Assembly (NCBI GenBank): GCA_030425285.1
Contig: JAUIAY010000016.1
Location: 1-37,063, forward strand
DNA from: Bacteroidia bacterium
Lineage (GTDB): Bacteria; Bacteroidota; Bacteroidia; Flavobacteriales; Flavobacteriaceae
Direction: 5' to 3'
Length of the DNA stretch: 37,063 bases
The position numbers and the translations under genes were made by a program. The notes under the pieces are model-generated. The model was not told the DNA's origin, ran no database searches, and saw only the letters and a list, made by a program, of their open reading frames with translations. Below, piece by piece: positions 23,584-32,893 of the stretch. Position 1 is the first letter of the stretch, and every line of letters starts with the position of its first letter.

Positions 23584-25989
23584 TTGAGTAAGAGAATAAA
23601 ACATATTATACTATTATTAGTTTTTATAGGAATAACTGTAAAAACCCAATCCCAAAATGAAGCTGCCAATTGGGTCTTTGGCCAACGTGCGGCTCTTAAT
23701 TTTAACTTTGGTTATCCAATACCTGAACAAGGTAGTCAAATTGATACACAAGAAGGATGTTCATCAATTTCAGATAGATTAGGAAATTTGTTGTTCTACA
23801 GTGATGGAAGTACAGTTTGGAACCAAAATCATCAAATTATGTTAAATGGTGAAGGACTATTGGGCGATAAATCGAGTACACAGTCTGCAATGATTATACC
23901 GAAACCTGATGACGATTCTATTTACTACATTTTCACAGTTGATGATCGTGCTCGAGCAAATGGATTACGTTACTCTGAAATAAACATGGCTTTGGATGGT
24001 GGTTTAGGAGGTGTTACGGCCAATAAAAACATACTTTTAGAAACACCCACAACAGAGAAAATAACCGCTATTGAAAGCGCTGATGGTAGAAGCATTTGGG
24101 TAATAAGTCATAAATGGAATAGCAATGAGTTCATCTCTTATTTAGTGTCGGATGCTGGTGTAAATACAACTCCTGTCATTAGCGCTGTAGGCTCTATGCA
24201 TGAACGTACCAATAGTAACAATAATAACTCAATTGGATATTTAAAAGCCTCACCTAATCGTGAGAAAATTGCCAGCGTGATGTCTTATCAAAATAACGAA
24301 ACCCAAGTGTTCGATTTTGATGCAGCTACTGGTATACTTTCAAATCCCATTACCATTTCAAATTATACTTCTGATGATATTGGACCTTATGGTTGTGAAT
24401 TTTCTCCAGATAGTAATTTGCTTTATGTAACTGAAATAGATAGAGCTAATGTCATTTCCAAAGTTCACCAATATGATTTAACACAACCTAACCAAGCCGC
24501 TATTATAAATACCGCAATAGTTATAGCGGAACAAACTGATGAAGAATTAGGCGCTCTGCAACAGGCTTTGGACGGTAGAATTTATATTGCCGTTCAAGGT
24601 GGTGAATCTTTAGCAGTTATATCAAATCCCAATGAAATTGGTATGGCAGCCAATTATGATTTTAACGGAGTATACTTGGATGGAAATAGTAGCCATTATG
24701 GTTTGCCTCCGTTTATACAATCCTACTTTTTCGCCACCAACGTCTTTAGATATACATGCTTTGGTGACACAACTGAATTTTCAATTAATACATCTACAAT
24801 CATTGATAATATCAGTTGGGATTTTGGCGACCCTGCTTCTGGAACAAACAATACATCAACAGATTTAAACCCAACACATGTGTTTTCTAATGTTGGTGAG
24901 TATGTTGTGACCATTACAATTGATACCGAAGGCGAAACCCAAGTGGTTTACAGAACAGTTACAATATCCGAACAGCCTGAACCACTTAATTTAGATCCTT
25001 TAGTTGGTTGTGAAGACGAAAATGGCAATGCAATTTTTGACCTATTAAGCGCCATTCCAGAGGATATTACATCAAATCCTAATGTATCAATTTCATTTTA
25101 TGAATCTCTGAATGATGCCGAGAATAGAGTAAATGCTATAATTTCAGTTTCTGAATTTGAGAATTCTAGTGAATCCCTAACCCTATACGTCAGAATACAA
25201 AATATTTTGAGTGCCGATTGTTATAGTATTAGTGAATTGGAATTAGTTACTGCCTTAAGACCCATTGTTGAAGAATTTGATACCGCTTTCTTTTGTGAAA
25301 ACAATCCTGGTGATTCTGTTACCATTGATGTTGGTCCGTTGGAAGGCAATCTATCCGATTATAATTTTTTATGGCTAGAAACACAAGAAACCACAGCTGA
25401 AATTATGGTCCAAAACCAAGGTAATTATACGGTTCGAATTACACCAATAGCTACTATTTCTGCTCAAAATCCTGAAGGTTGCTTTGCTGAACGTGTCGTA
25501 ACTGTTAGTTCATCAAGTATCGCTACAATAACCAATGTTGACGTAAACCATGGAAATACCATTACCGTTTTCACAAGTGGTATTGGTGATTACGAATTTG
25601 CAGTAGATGATATCAATGGTCCTTACCAAGATAGTTCGCAATTTACCGATTTAGAACCTGGTGTACACACCATTTATGTTCGTGATAAAAATGATTGCGG
25701 CATTGCCGAAAGTCAGTTTTCAATTATTGGTTTCCCTAAAGTTTTCACCCCAAATGGTGATGGTGATAATGATGTCTGGCAAGTAAAAGGATTAACTGCT
25801 CAATTCCAACCTAATGCTAAAATCTATATTTTTAACCGTTATGGCAAGTTAATGAAAGAATTATTGCCTACAAGTGAAGGTTGGGATGGTACATTTAATG
25901 GTAACCTGTTGCCAACAGGAGGTTACTGGTTTTCAGTAAAACTTCAAGATGGAAGCATCTATAAAGATCACTTTACTTTAAAGCGTTAA
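23584..25989 (+). CDS. T9SS type B exported protein with beta-propeller and PKD domain
   Basis: An 801-residue exported protein, a paralogue of the first array gene. The start is TTG at 23584, 12 bases after the previous stop, with signal peptide MSKRIKHIILLLVFIGITVK. A propeller region (about 25-385) starts NEAANWVFGQRAALNF and has EGCSSISDRLGNLLFYSDGS. A PKD domain follows (about 400-465) with ISWDFGDPASG and HVFSNVGEYVVTI. One Cys-pair repeat (GCEDENGNAIFDL to SADC) comes next, then the FCENNPGDS/SSSIATITNV/SGIGDYEFAV module and the type B domain (718-801), ending HFTLKR. It differs from the first gene in having one repeat instead of four and a PKD domain in place of the Ig-like one. Confidence 0.88.
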   Translation: MSKRIKHIILLLVFIGITVKTQSQNEAANWVFGQRAALNFNFGYPIPEQGSQIDTQEGCSSISDRLGNLLFYSDGSTVWNQNHQIMLNGEGLLGDKSSTQSAMIIPKPDDDSIYYIFTVDDRARANGLRYSEINMALDGGLGGVTANKNILLETPTTEKITAIESADGRSIWVISHKWNSNEFISYLVSDAGVNTTPVISAVGSMHERTNSNNNNSIGYLKASPNREKIASVMSYQNNETQVFDFDAATGILSNPITISNYTSDDIGPYGCEFSPDSNLLYVTEIDRANVISKVHQYDLTQPNQAAIINTAIVIAEQTDEELGALQQALDGRIYIAVQGGESLAVISNPNEIGMAANYDFNGVYLDGNSSHYGLPPFIQSYFFATNVFRYTCFGDTTEFSINTSTIIDNISWDFGDPASGTNNTSTDLNPTHVFSNVGEYVVTITIDTEGETQVVYRTVTISEQPEPLNLDPLVGCEDENGNAIFDLLSAIPEDITSNPNVSISFYESLNDAENRVNAIISVSEFENSSESLTLYVRIQNILSADCYSISELELVTALRPIVEEFDTAFFCENNPGDSVTIDVGPLEGNLSDYNFLWLETQETTAEIMVQNQGNYTVRITPIATISAQNPEGCFAERVVTVSSSSIATITNVDVNHGNTITVFTSGIGDYEFAVDDINGPYQDSSQFTDLEPGVHTIYVRDKNDCGIAESQFSIIGFPKVFTPNGDGDNDVWQVKGLTAQFQPNAKIYIFNRYGKLMKELLPTSEGWDGTFNGNLLPTGGYWFSVKLQDGSIYKDHFTLKR

Positions 25990-26030
25990 TGGCTAAAATG
26001 TTGTAAATTTAAACTATTACTAAATATGGT

Positions 26031-27869
26031 ATGTTTCGGTTTATAATATTTCTGTTTCTAGTTTTTAGTTATTCACAACAAGTATTTTGTCAGGAAATTT
26101 CCCTTTTTAGACAATTCAATGGTCGTTATGACTACACAGCCATTGGCAATACCTTAAATCAATTTGAAAACAATATTGACCAGTCATTTTGCGAACTCTT
26201 ACCCGAATCTGAAGCAGAATTAACCTTAAATTCAGATGAAACTGTCGTTGCTGCATTCCTTTATTGGGCCGGATCTGGTAGCGGTGATGAACAAGTAACA
26301 CTGAATGAGGAGTATATTGAAGCAGATGCCACCTATAATGTTGATTACAACGATCCAAATTATGGACTGCTCACCTATTTTGCTTGTTATACAGATATCA
26401 CTCATTATATCCAGTCAACAGGAAATGGCACGTATACATTTTCTGATTTAGATATTTCAGAACCCTTGGCTACATTTCCCGGATACTGTGGCAATAGAAC
26501 CAATTTTGGAGGCTGGGCAATTTATGTTATTTATGAGGATGACAATCTCCCATTAAATCAAATCAATCTATTTCAAGGATTGGAAATTATCAACCGAAAT
26601 GTTCAGGAAAAAATCATCACTTTAGAAAATATTAATGTCCTTGATAATAATGGAGCCAAAATAGGTTTTTTGGCTTGGGAAGGTGATTCTTTACTTAATT
26701 ATGGTGAATCGCTTTCCATTAATGATAATATCATATCAAATCCGCCACTTAATCCTGCCAACAACGCATTCAATGGCACTAATTCCTTTACAAACAGCAC
26801 TGAATTCTATAATTGCGATTTGGATTTCTATAATATTGAAAACAATATTAGCATTGGAGATTCTTCGGTCGAAATAAAGCTGACAACAGGCGAAACCATT
26901 GGCGGAACTATTTTTGCCGACCTTATTATCTTAAATAATGTCATTACTGTGCTAAACAGTCAACTTCCTGATGCAACTGTCCAAATAGATAACATAGAGA
27001 ATATTTGCGCTTCTACAGATCTTACTATAGACTATACCATTTACAATGTGAATTCAACAGATATCCTTCCAGCCAATACACCAATTGCTTTTTATGCCGA
27101 TACGCAACTCATTGCTCAAAGCCAAACCATAAACGACATTCCTATTGGAGAAGCTGAAAGTAATAGTATATTAGCAACTATTCCTGATAGTGTTCCACTG
27201 AATTTTATTTTAAGTGTGATGGTTGATGATAATGGTACTGGAAACGGCATTGTAATCGAATTAAACGAAAACAATAACACCACTAATACACCGATAGAGC
27301 TGATTCCAACTCCTGAAATACAACCACTAGAACCCCTTTTAGGTTGCGATATTGGCTTTAATACAGCCATTTTTGACCTTACCGTTAGAGAAGAAAATCT
27401 ATCAATAGAATCACCTGAAGATGTTAATTATTTCACTTCACTGGAAGACTTACAAGATAATTCAAACGTCATTTTGGTTCCTGATAATTACCAAAACAAT
27501 ACGCTGCCTCAATTTATCTACATTAGACTAGAAACAGCATTATGCTATGAGATTTATAGGTTCGAATTATTGATCGAGAATTGCCCGCCTTATGTGCCAG
27601 AAGTTTTTACACCCAATAATGATGGCCATAACGACTGGTTTAACATTCAAGGGCTTTATGACATTTTTGAAAGGCATCAGTTGCTTATTTACAACCGTTG
27701 GGGAACACTCATTTTTGAAGGAAATAATGATTTAAAATGGGATGGTAGAGCCAACAGAGGACTGACAAATCAAGGCGATTTATTACCAGTTGGCACCTAC
27801 TATTATGTGCTTTATTTAAACGACACTAATTACAAACCATTAACAGGTTTTGTGTATATGACCTATTAA
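26031..27869 (+). CDS. T9SS type B exported protein, divergent C-terminal domain
   Basis: A 612-residue exported protein with ATG start and signal peptide (MFRFIIFLFLVFSYSQQVFC). The N-terminal domain (about 22-305) has VVAAFLYWAGSGSGDEQVTL, YFACYTDITHYIQSTGNGTY and FGGWAIYVIYED. This is the YLYWAG...GWAIxVVYED domain seen in DUF11-type and flavobacterial surface proteins. A CARDB-like beta domain follows (about 310-430), then one Cys-pair repeat (GCDIGFNTAIFDL to TALC). The C-terminal domain reads FTPNNDGHNDWFNIQG, IYNRWGTLIFEG and GTYYYVLYLND, and ends FVYMTY without the HFTLKR-type end of its neighbours. It also lacks the SGEGxYEYAL module. It belongs to the standard CHU_C/type B branch, not the array-specific one. 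Confidence 0.87.
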   Translation: MFRFIIFLFLVFSYSQQVFCQEISLFRQFNGRYDYTAIGNTLNQFENNIDQSFCELLPESEAELTLNSDETVVAAFLYWAGSGSGDEQVTLNEEYIEADATYNVDYNDPNYGLLTYFACYTDITHYIQSTGNGTYTFSDLDISEPLATFPGYCGNRTNFGGWAIYVIYEDDNLPLNQINLFQGLEIINRNVQEKIITLENINVLDNNGAKIGFLAWEGDSLLNYGESLSINDNIISNPPLNPANNAFNGTNSFTNSTEFYNCDLDFYNIENNISIGDSSVEIKLTTGETIGGTIFADLIILNNVITVLNSQLPDATVQIDNIENICASTDLTIDYTIYNVNSTDILPANTPIAFYADTQLIAQSQTINDIPIGEAESNSILATIPDSVPLNFILSVMVDDNGTGNGIVIELNENNNTTNTPIELIPTPEIQPLEPLLGCDIGFNTAIFDLTVREENLSIESPEDVNYFTSLEDLQDNSNVILVPDNYQNNTLPQFIYIRLETALCYEIYRFELLIENCPPYVPEVFTPNNDGHNDWFNIQGLYDIFERHQLLIYNRWGTLIFEGNNDLKWDGRANRGLTNQGDLLPVGTYYYVLYLNDTNYKPLTGFVYMTY

Positions 27870-27961
27870 TAGAATATTTCACCTATGTATTTAATCGATA
27901 TTTTTTGCGTTTTATCGTTTTTTTATTTAGGTTTACCCACTAAAAACCAACTGATCTAAAT

Positions 27962-30900
27962 GTGAAAATTAACATTAATCCTTTACCCCTCAACAAACCG
28001 TTGTTTTGTTTCCTGCTGCTATGTCTATTATTTTGGACTAATCATCATGTAGTTGCACAACAAATATCTATTGATAATGGAGTTTCTGTACAAGATCTCA
28101 TTCAAAATAGACTGATTCAAGGTTGTGTTGAAGTGTCCAATATCACTTCCAATAACAATGGATCTGTAAACGGAATAGGAAGTTTTGGGTATTTTGAACG
28201 CGATAATTCTAACTTTCCTTTTGAAAATGGTATTCTATTATCAACAGGAAATGCAAATTCAGCTGGAAACACAACTAATGCCAATACCTTAAACGATGGT
28301 GAGACCAATTGGGGAACTGATACAGATTTAGAAAATGCCTTGGGTATTTCTAATACTTTAAACGCCACATCTATAGAGTTTGATTTTGTCTCTGTTACCA
28401 ATCAGGTACAATTCAATTATATTTTAGCGTCAGAAGAGTATTTTGCTAATTATCCTTGTGAATATTCTGATGGTTTTGCATTCTTAATAAAAGAAGCAGG
28501 CACTTCAAATCCATATGAAAATGTAGCATTGATACCTGGCACATCTACACCCGTAAACACAAATACCATCCACGAAGAAATAGTTGGTTTTTGCGAGGCT
28601 TCAAATGAATCTTACTTTGAAGGTTATAGTTTGGGTGATACTAATTTTAACGGAAGAACTACTGTGTTAACCGCTACGGCTTCTATTCAGCCTAATGTAC
28701 AATATCATATCAAGTTAGTTATTGCCGACCAAACGGATGAAAATTTTGATTCGGCTGTTTTTATTGAAGGTAATAGTTTTAATGCCACGGTAGATTTAGG
28801 TCAAGATATCACAACCTGTGCCGAGGATATTTTCTTATCGGCCGACACGCAAAACAATCTGGCAACTTACTCATGGTTTCTAAATGGTAATTTAATAACT
28901 GGTGAAACAAACCCTGATTTAGTAGTAACATCAAGTGGCTCATACACCGTTCAGATATCTATTCCAATCAACAATACAACCTGTGAAATTGAAGATACTG
29001 TTGAAGTGACCTTAAATTCAGAACAATCTGCTGAAAACATTAGTAATTATGAAGTGTGCGATGATCCAAGCAATGACGATATCGAAACTTTTGACCTGAC
29101 TATAAAAGACTCTGAAGTATTAAACGCTGTACCGAGTTCAAATTACAACATCAGTTATCATTACTCGCAAACTGAAGCCGAAAGCAATACCAATACGATT
29201 ACAACCAACATTCAAAACACTAGTAATCCACAGACTATTTATGTAAGGATTGAAGACATTGACAATGGTTGTTTGGCTTACACATCATTCAATCTCATCG
29301 TAAATCCAATACCAACCATTACAGACCCCTCTCAATTAGACGTCTGCGACGATACTACTTCAGATGGTTTTACATCTATAGATTTAACCATTAAGAATGA
29401 CGAAATAACCAATAGCAATCCTGACTTATTGGTTTCATACCACTACTCTCAAGAAGATGCAGATGCAGGTATAAACGCAGTGCCTACACCTTATGTAAAC
29501 ACTAATCAAACCGAACAGCTGTTTATTAGAGTCGTTGATGCCAATACAGGTTGCACGAACACAACATCAATGGTTGTAAATGTGCTGGACAATCCTTTCA
29601 TCAACAATGAAACACAAATAATAGACGCTTGTGAGCAAGATGTTGATGGTTTTGAAACCTTTGATTTAACTTCGGTAATTGATGATGTTCTTCAAGGTAC
29701 AACTGGAGTTTCAACCACATTTCACACAAGTTACGATGATGCACAGACAGGTAACAATCCGATAGACGATATTGAAAATTACGAAAATACCGTGCCCAAT
29801 GTTCAAACAATCTACATAAGAGTTGTTGATGACAATACAGGCTGTGTTTCTATATCCAATATTGAATTACACACTAATATTCTGGAATCTGGTACTAACA
29901 TTAGAAATTTCTATCGCTGCGACGATGCCTCAAATGATGGTATTGAAACATTCAACCTTGAAAATATTGCTGAAAACATTATCAATGGTTTAGAAAATGT
30001 CCAGATTAATTTCTTTGAAACTGAAACTGATAGAGACAATAACACAAACCCAATTGACCAATCAATACCTTACGAAGTTACAAATAGCCCACATCAATTG
30101 TTTGTAACGGTTTTTAGTAATGATTGCACCTATTTTTCGGATTTAAGTTTAATTATTCACCCTGCTGTTATCATACCAACACTAGACCCTGTTACTTATT
30201 GCGATAATAATGATGATGGGTTTACAGCTATTGAATTAGCAACTTTCGATGCATATGTAAGTTCCGGAATAACAAATCCAAACGTATCCTATTTCTTAAC
30301 AGAAGAAGATGCCGAAAACAACGAAAACCTACTGCCGCCATTTTATAACAATATCAGTAATCCTCAAACAATATTCGTTCGTGTTTTAAGCAACGATACC
30401 AACTGTAGTGATGTAGCTCCTTTAGAAATTGAAGTCTTAATAGCGCCTACCATTTCAGAAGCAAGCGATATTATTGTTTGTGACGATAACCAAGATGGTT
30501 TTTCGGTGGTTAATCTAGAAGCCAAAATCTCTGAAATTGTATCAGATACAAATGAGCTTAACATCAGTTTTCACACCTCACAATCTGACGCTGAAAACAG
30601 TATCAATGCCGTTAGTAGTCCTTCAGCATATAATACACAATCACAAACTATATACACACGTATTGAAAACCAAGATACTGGTTGTTTCTCCATAGAAATA
30701 TTTGAAGTATACATCAACACAATGCCTATCTTTCCTGATATTTCCAATTTTAGAAATTGTGAAAGCGATGGAAACCAAATAGCTGATTTTTATTTTGTTG
30801 AAAAAGATACTGAAATATTAAACGGTCAGACTGGCAAACAGGTTCTGTATTTTGAAACGGAAACCGATGCCATAAACCGTACTAATGAAATTGATAAAAA

Positions 30901-32827
30901 CAACGCATATCAAAACACTTCAAATCCGCAAATTATTTATATCCGTGTAGAAAACCTAACGGACGAAACGTGTTTTGATGTAGATAATTTCACTATTGAA
31001 GTTGGTTCATTACCAGTTTATAACCCACCTTTGGATGTCTATTTATGTGATAATATATCTAATGATGGTCAGGAAGAATTTGATCTTCAACAAGTGGTTT
31101 TTGATATGTCTCAAGGTAGTACGGATAATTTAACAATCACGTTTTATGATAGTCTGGAAAATGCTGAAAGTGAGATAAATGAATTGCCATTAAACTATGA
31201 AAATCAAACAAATCCACAACAAATTTATGCACGTATTGAGAACGGCACCTATTGTCATGGTATCGCTGAATTTGGATTAAATGTCATTCAAGTGCCATTG
31301 GTAAATTTAGCATCATCTATGGAGCAATGCGACACAGATTATGATGGTTCTGCAACCTTCGATTTAACCGTTTCCGAAATTGAAGTTTTGGATATTAGAC
31401 AGGACGATATTTTGGTCACTTATCATGAATCTTTAGACGATGTTGAATCTGGTAGCAACCCGATTTCAAATCCAAGTAATTATAGCAACATTGCAAATCC
31501 GCAAACCGTTTATATTAAAATAACCAATACGGTTTCCAATTGTTATGTGACCATTCCATTGGATTTAATTGTAAACCTACCACCTACAATCAATGATATT
31601 GGTAACTATCCTATTTGTGATAACGATACCAACAGTTTTGATTTAAACGAAACATTAGATTCTCTTATTGGAAATCAAGAGCATGTGGCAGTGTCATTTT
31701 ATAGTAATCAAACCGATGCGAATAATAATCAAAATGCCCTTTCAGAAAATTATACATATAGCAGTAATAACGATACCATTTTCATTAGAGCTGTCAATAC
31801 GCAAACAGGTTGTATTGCCATTGACAGTTTCAATTTAAGAGTTAATCCAACACCTAATGCGGTTACACCTCCGAATTTAGAGGCCTGTGACGACGATTAC
31901 GACGGCATGTTGGTTTTTGATTTATCGGTTCAAACTTCCATTGTTTTGGGCAGTCAAAATCCAAACTTATTCACTGTTTCTTATTTTGAATTAGAAGAAG
32001 AAGCCATGGATAATGTAAATGCTATAGATGACTTAAACTATTTTGCCTTTAATGAGCAAACCATTTATGTTCGAGTAGAAAATAACCAAACTGGTTGTTT
32101 TAATATCACTAGTTTTGAAACCATTATTTTCAGAAAGCCTGATGTTAATATTCCGGACCAAACGGTTTGTTTGGACAACTTACCATTGGTAGTTTCTGCT
32201 GAAACAGGATTTGACACGGACACCTATCAATGGTCAACAAATGCTTCAACTTCAGAAATTGAAATAACCGAAATAGGGACTTACTCTGTTACCATAACTT
32301 CCGTTGATGGTTGTACAACTACTAGCACTTTCAATGTTATTGAATCAGAACAAGCTACCATAGAGTTTACCGAAACTGTTGATTTTGCCGACCCAAATAA
32401 TATTACCGTAACCATAAGTGGCATTGGTAACTACGTCTATATTTTAGATAATGGTGTGCCACAGGAATCTAATGTATTTTATAATGTAACACTGGGTCCT
32501 CACACCATTGAAGTTTACGATTTAAATGGTTGTGCCTCGGCAATAAAAGAAATTGTGATTATTGATACACCTCTTTTCTTTACACCAAATCAAGATGGTC
32601 AAAATGACTATTGGCATATTACTGGCGTAAATCAGTTAGCAGGTACCATCGTGTATATTTATGACCGTTATGGCAAGCTACTAAAAACTCTACCACATAC
32701 TTCCGTTGGTTGGGATGGAACTTATAATGGCAACCCCATGCCATCTAATGATTACTGGTTTTTAGCCAATGTAGTCAAAGACGACATCAAGTTTGAAGTG
32801 AAAGGACATTTTGCACTTAAACGTTGA
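27962..32827 (+). CDS. Giant choice-of-anchor L, T9SS type B exported protein with 11 Cys-pair repeats
   Basis: A 1621-residue exported protein. The start is GTG at 27962; signal peptide 1-33 (MKININPLPLNKPLFCFLLL and on to VVAQ). Residues 34-280 are a choice-of-anchor L domain: VQDLIQNRLIQGCVEVSNI, GILLSTGNANSAGN, NYILASEEYFANYPC, FAFLIKEAG and SAVFIEGNSF. An Ig-like domain follows (about 285-355), then eleven repeats of about 95 residues (29046-32150). A CLDNLP Ig-like module and a SGIGNYVYILDNG domain follow. The type B domain (about 1535-1621) reads FTPNQDGQNDYWHITG, YDRYGKLLKTL, GWDGTYNG, HFALKR. It is probably a long surface filament or adhesin; the ligand is unknown. Spacing to the previous gene is 92 bp with no clear promoter. 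Confidence 0.88.
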   Translation: MKININPLPLNKPLFCFLLLCLLFWTNHHVVAQQISIDNGVSVQDLIQNRLIQGCVEVSNITSNNNGSVNGIGSFGYFERDNSNFPFENGILLSTGNANSAGNTTNANTLNDGETNWGTDTDLENALGISNTLNATSIEFDFVSVTNQVQFNYILASEEYFANYPCEYSDGFAFLIKEAGTSNPYENVALIPGTSTPVNTNTIHEEIVGFCEASNESYFEGYSLGDTNFNGRTTVLTATASIQPNVQYHIKLVIADQTDENFDSAVFIEGNSFNATVDLGQDITTCAEDIFLSADTQNNLATYSWFLNGNLITGETNPDLVVTSSGSYTVQISIPINNTTCEIEDTVEVTLNSEQSAENISNYEVCDDPSNDDIETFDLTIKDSEVLNAVPSSNYNISYHYSQTEAESNTNTITTNIQNTSNPQTIYVRIEDIDNGCLAYTSFNLIVNPIPTITDPSQLDVCDDTTSDGFTSIDLTIKNDEITNSNPDLLVSYHYSQEDADAGINAVPTPYVNTNQTEQLFIRVVDANTGCTNTTSMVVNVLDNPFINNETQIIDACEQDVDGFETFDLTSVIDDVLQGTTGVSTTFHTSYDDAQTGNNPIDDIENYENTVPNVQTIYIRVVDDNTGCVSISNIELHTNILESGTNIRNFYRCDDASNDGIETFNLENIAENIINGLENVQINFFETETDRDNNTNPIDQSIPYEVTNSPHQLFVTVFSNDCTYFSDLSLIIHPAVIIPTLDPVTYCDNNDDGFTAIELATFDAYVSSGITNPNVSYFLTEEDAENNENLLPPFYNNISNPQTIFVRVLSNDTNCSDVAPLEIEVLIAPTISEASDIIVCDDNQDGFSVVNLEAKISEIVSDTNELNISFHTSQSDAENSINAVSSPSAYNTQSQTIYTRIENQDTGCFSIEIFEVYINTMPIFPDISNFRNCESDGNQIADFYFVEKDTEILNGQTGKQVLYFETETDAINRTNEIDKNNAYQNTSNPQIIYIRVENLTDETCFDVDNFTIEVGSLPVYNPPLDVYLCDNISNDGQEEFDLQQVVFDMSQGSTDNLTITFYDSLENAESEINELPLNYENQTNPQQIYARIENGTYCHGIAEFGLNVIQVPLVNLASSMEQCDTDYDGSATFDLTVSEIEVLDIRQDDILVTYHESLDDVESGSNPISNPSNYSNIANPQTVYIKITNTVSNCYVTIPLDLIVNLPPTINDIGNYPICDNDTNSFDLNETLDSLIGNQEHVAVSFYSNQTDANNNQNALSENYTYSSNNDTIFIRAVNTQTGCIAIDSFNLRVNPTPNAVTPPNLEACDDDYDGMLVFDLSVQTSIVLGSQNPNLFTVSYFELEEEAMDNVNAIDDLNYFAFNEQTIYVRVENNQTGCFNITSFETIIFRKPDVNIPDQTVCLDNLPLVVSAETGFDTDTYQWSTNASTSEIEITEIGTYSVTITSVDGCTTTSTFNVIESEQATIEFTETVDFADPNNITVTISGIGNYVYILDNGVPQESNVFYNVTLGPHTIEVYDLNGCASAIKEIVIIDTPLFFTPNQDGQNDYWHITGVNQLAGTIVYIYDRYGKLLKTLPHTSVGWDGTYNGNPMPSNDYWFLANVVKDDIKFEVKGHFALKR
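29046..32150 (+). repeat. Eleven Cys-pair repeats in the giant array protein
   Basis: Eleven units of about 92-97 residues begin at VCDDPSNDD, VCDDTTSDG, ACEQDVDG, RCDDASNDG, YCDNNDDG, VCDDNQDG, NCESDGN, LCDNISNDG, QCDTDYDG, ICDNDTN and ACDDDYDG. Each contains exactly two Cys, one in this acidic start and one about 20-30 residues before its end (mostly TGC or NC). A NPQTIYVRV-like strand precedes the second Cys. DNA copies are clearly diverged. Confidence 0.9.
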
Positions 32828-32852
32828 TCCTTTAATAGGTATTTAAGTCTTA

Positions 32853-32876
32853 AAAGATAGGATATTACTATCTTTG
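32853..32876 (+). promoter_or_regulatory. -7 element inside a perfect inverted repeat, upstream of the sixth array gene
   Basis: AAAGATAG (32853-32860) and CTATCTTT (32868-32875) form 8-bp arms around seven bases. The right arm contains TATCTTTG (32869-32876), an exact TAnnTTTG match. The ATG at 32894 is 17 bases downstream. The weak T content after the hairpin argues against a terminator. Confidence 0.5.
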
Positions 32877-32893
32877 TATTCCAATTGCATGGA

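Noticed and set aside
27896-27924. Terminator between the fourth and fifth array genes
   Set aside because: CGATA and TATCG arms of five AT-rich pairs with a 12-base loop before a T run are too weak to call; the AT-rich setting explains them.
28117-28401. Minus-strand open frame of 94 codons inside the giant array gene
   Set aside because: It is a shadow of the choice-of-anchor L coding frame, with no independent start signal or known domain. The same holds for the other opposite-strand frames in the array, such as 18146-18358 and 35743-36120.
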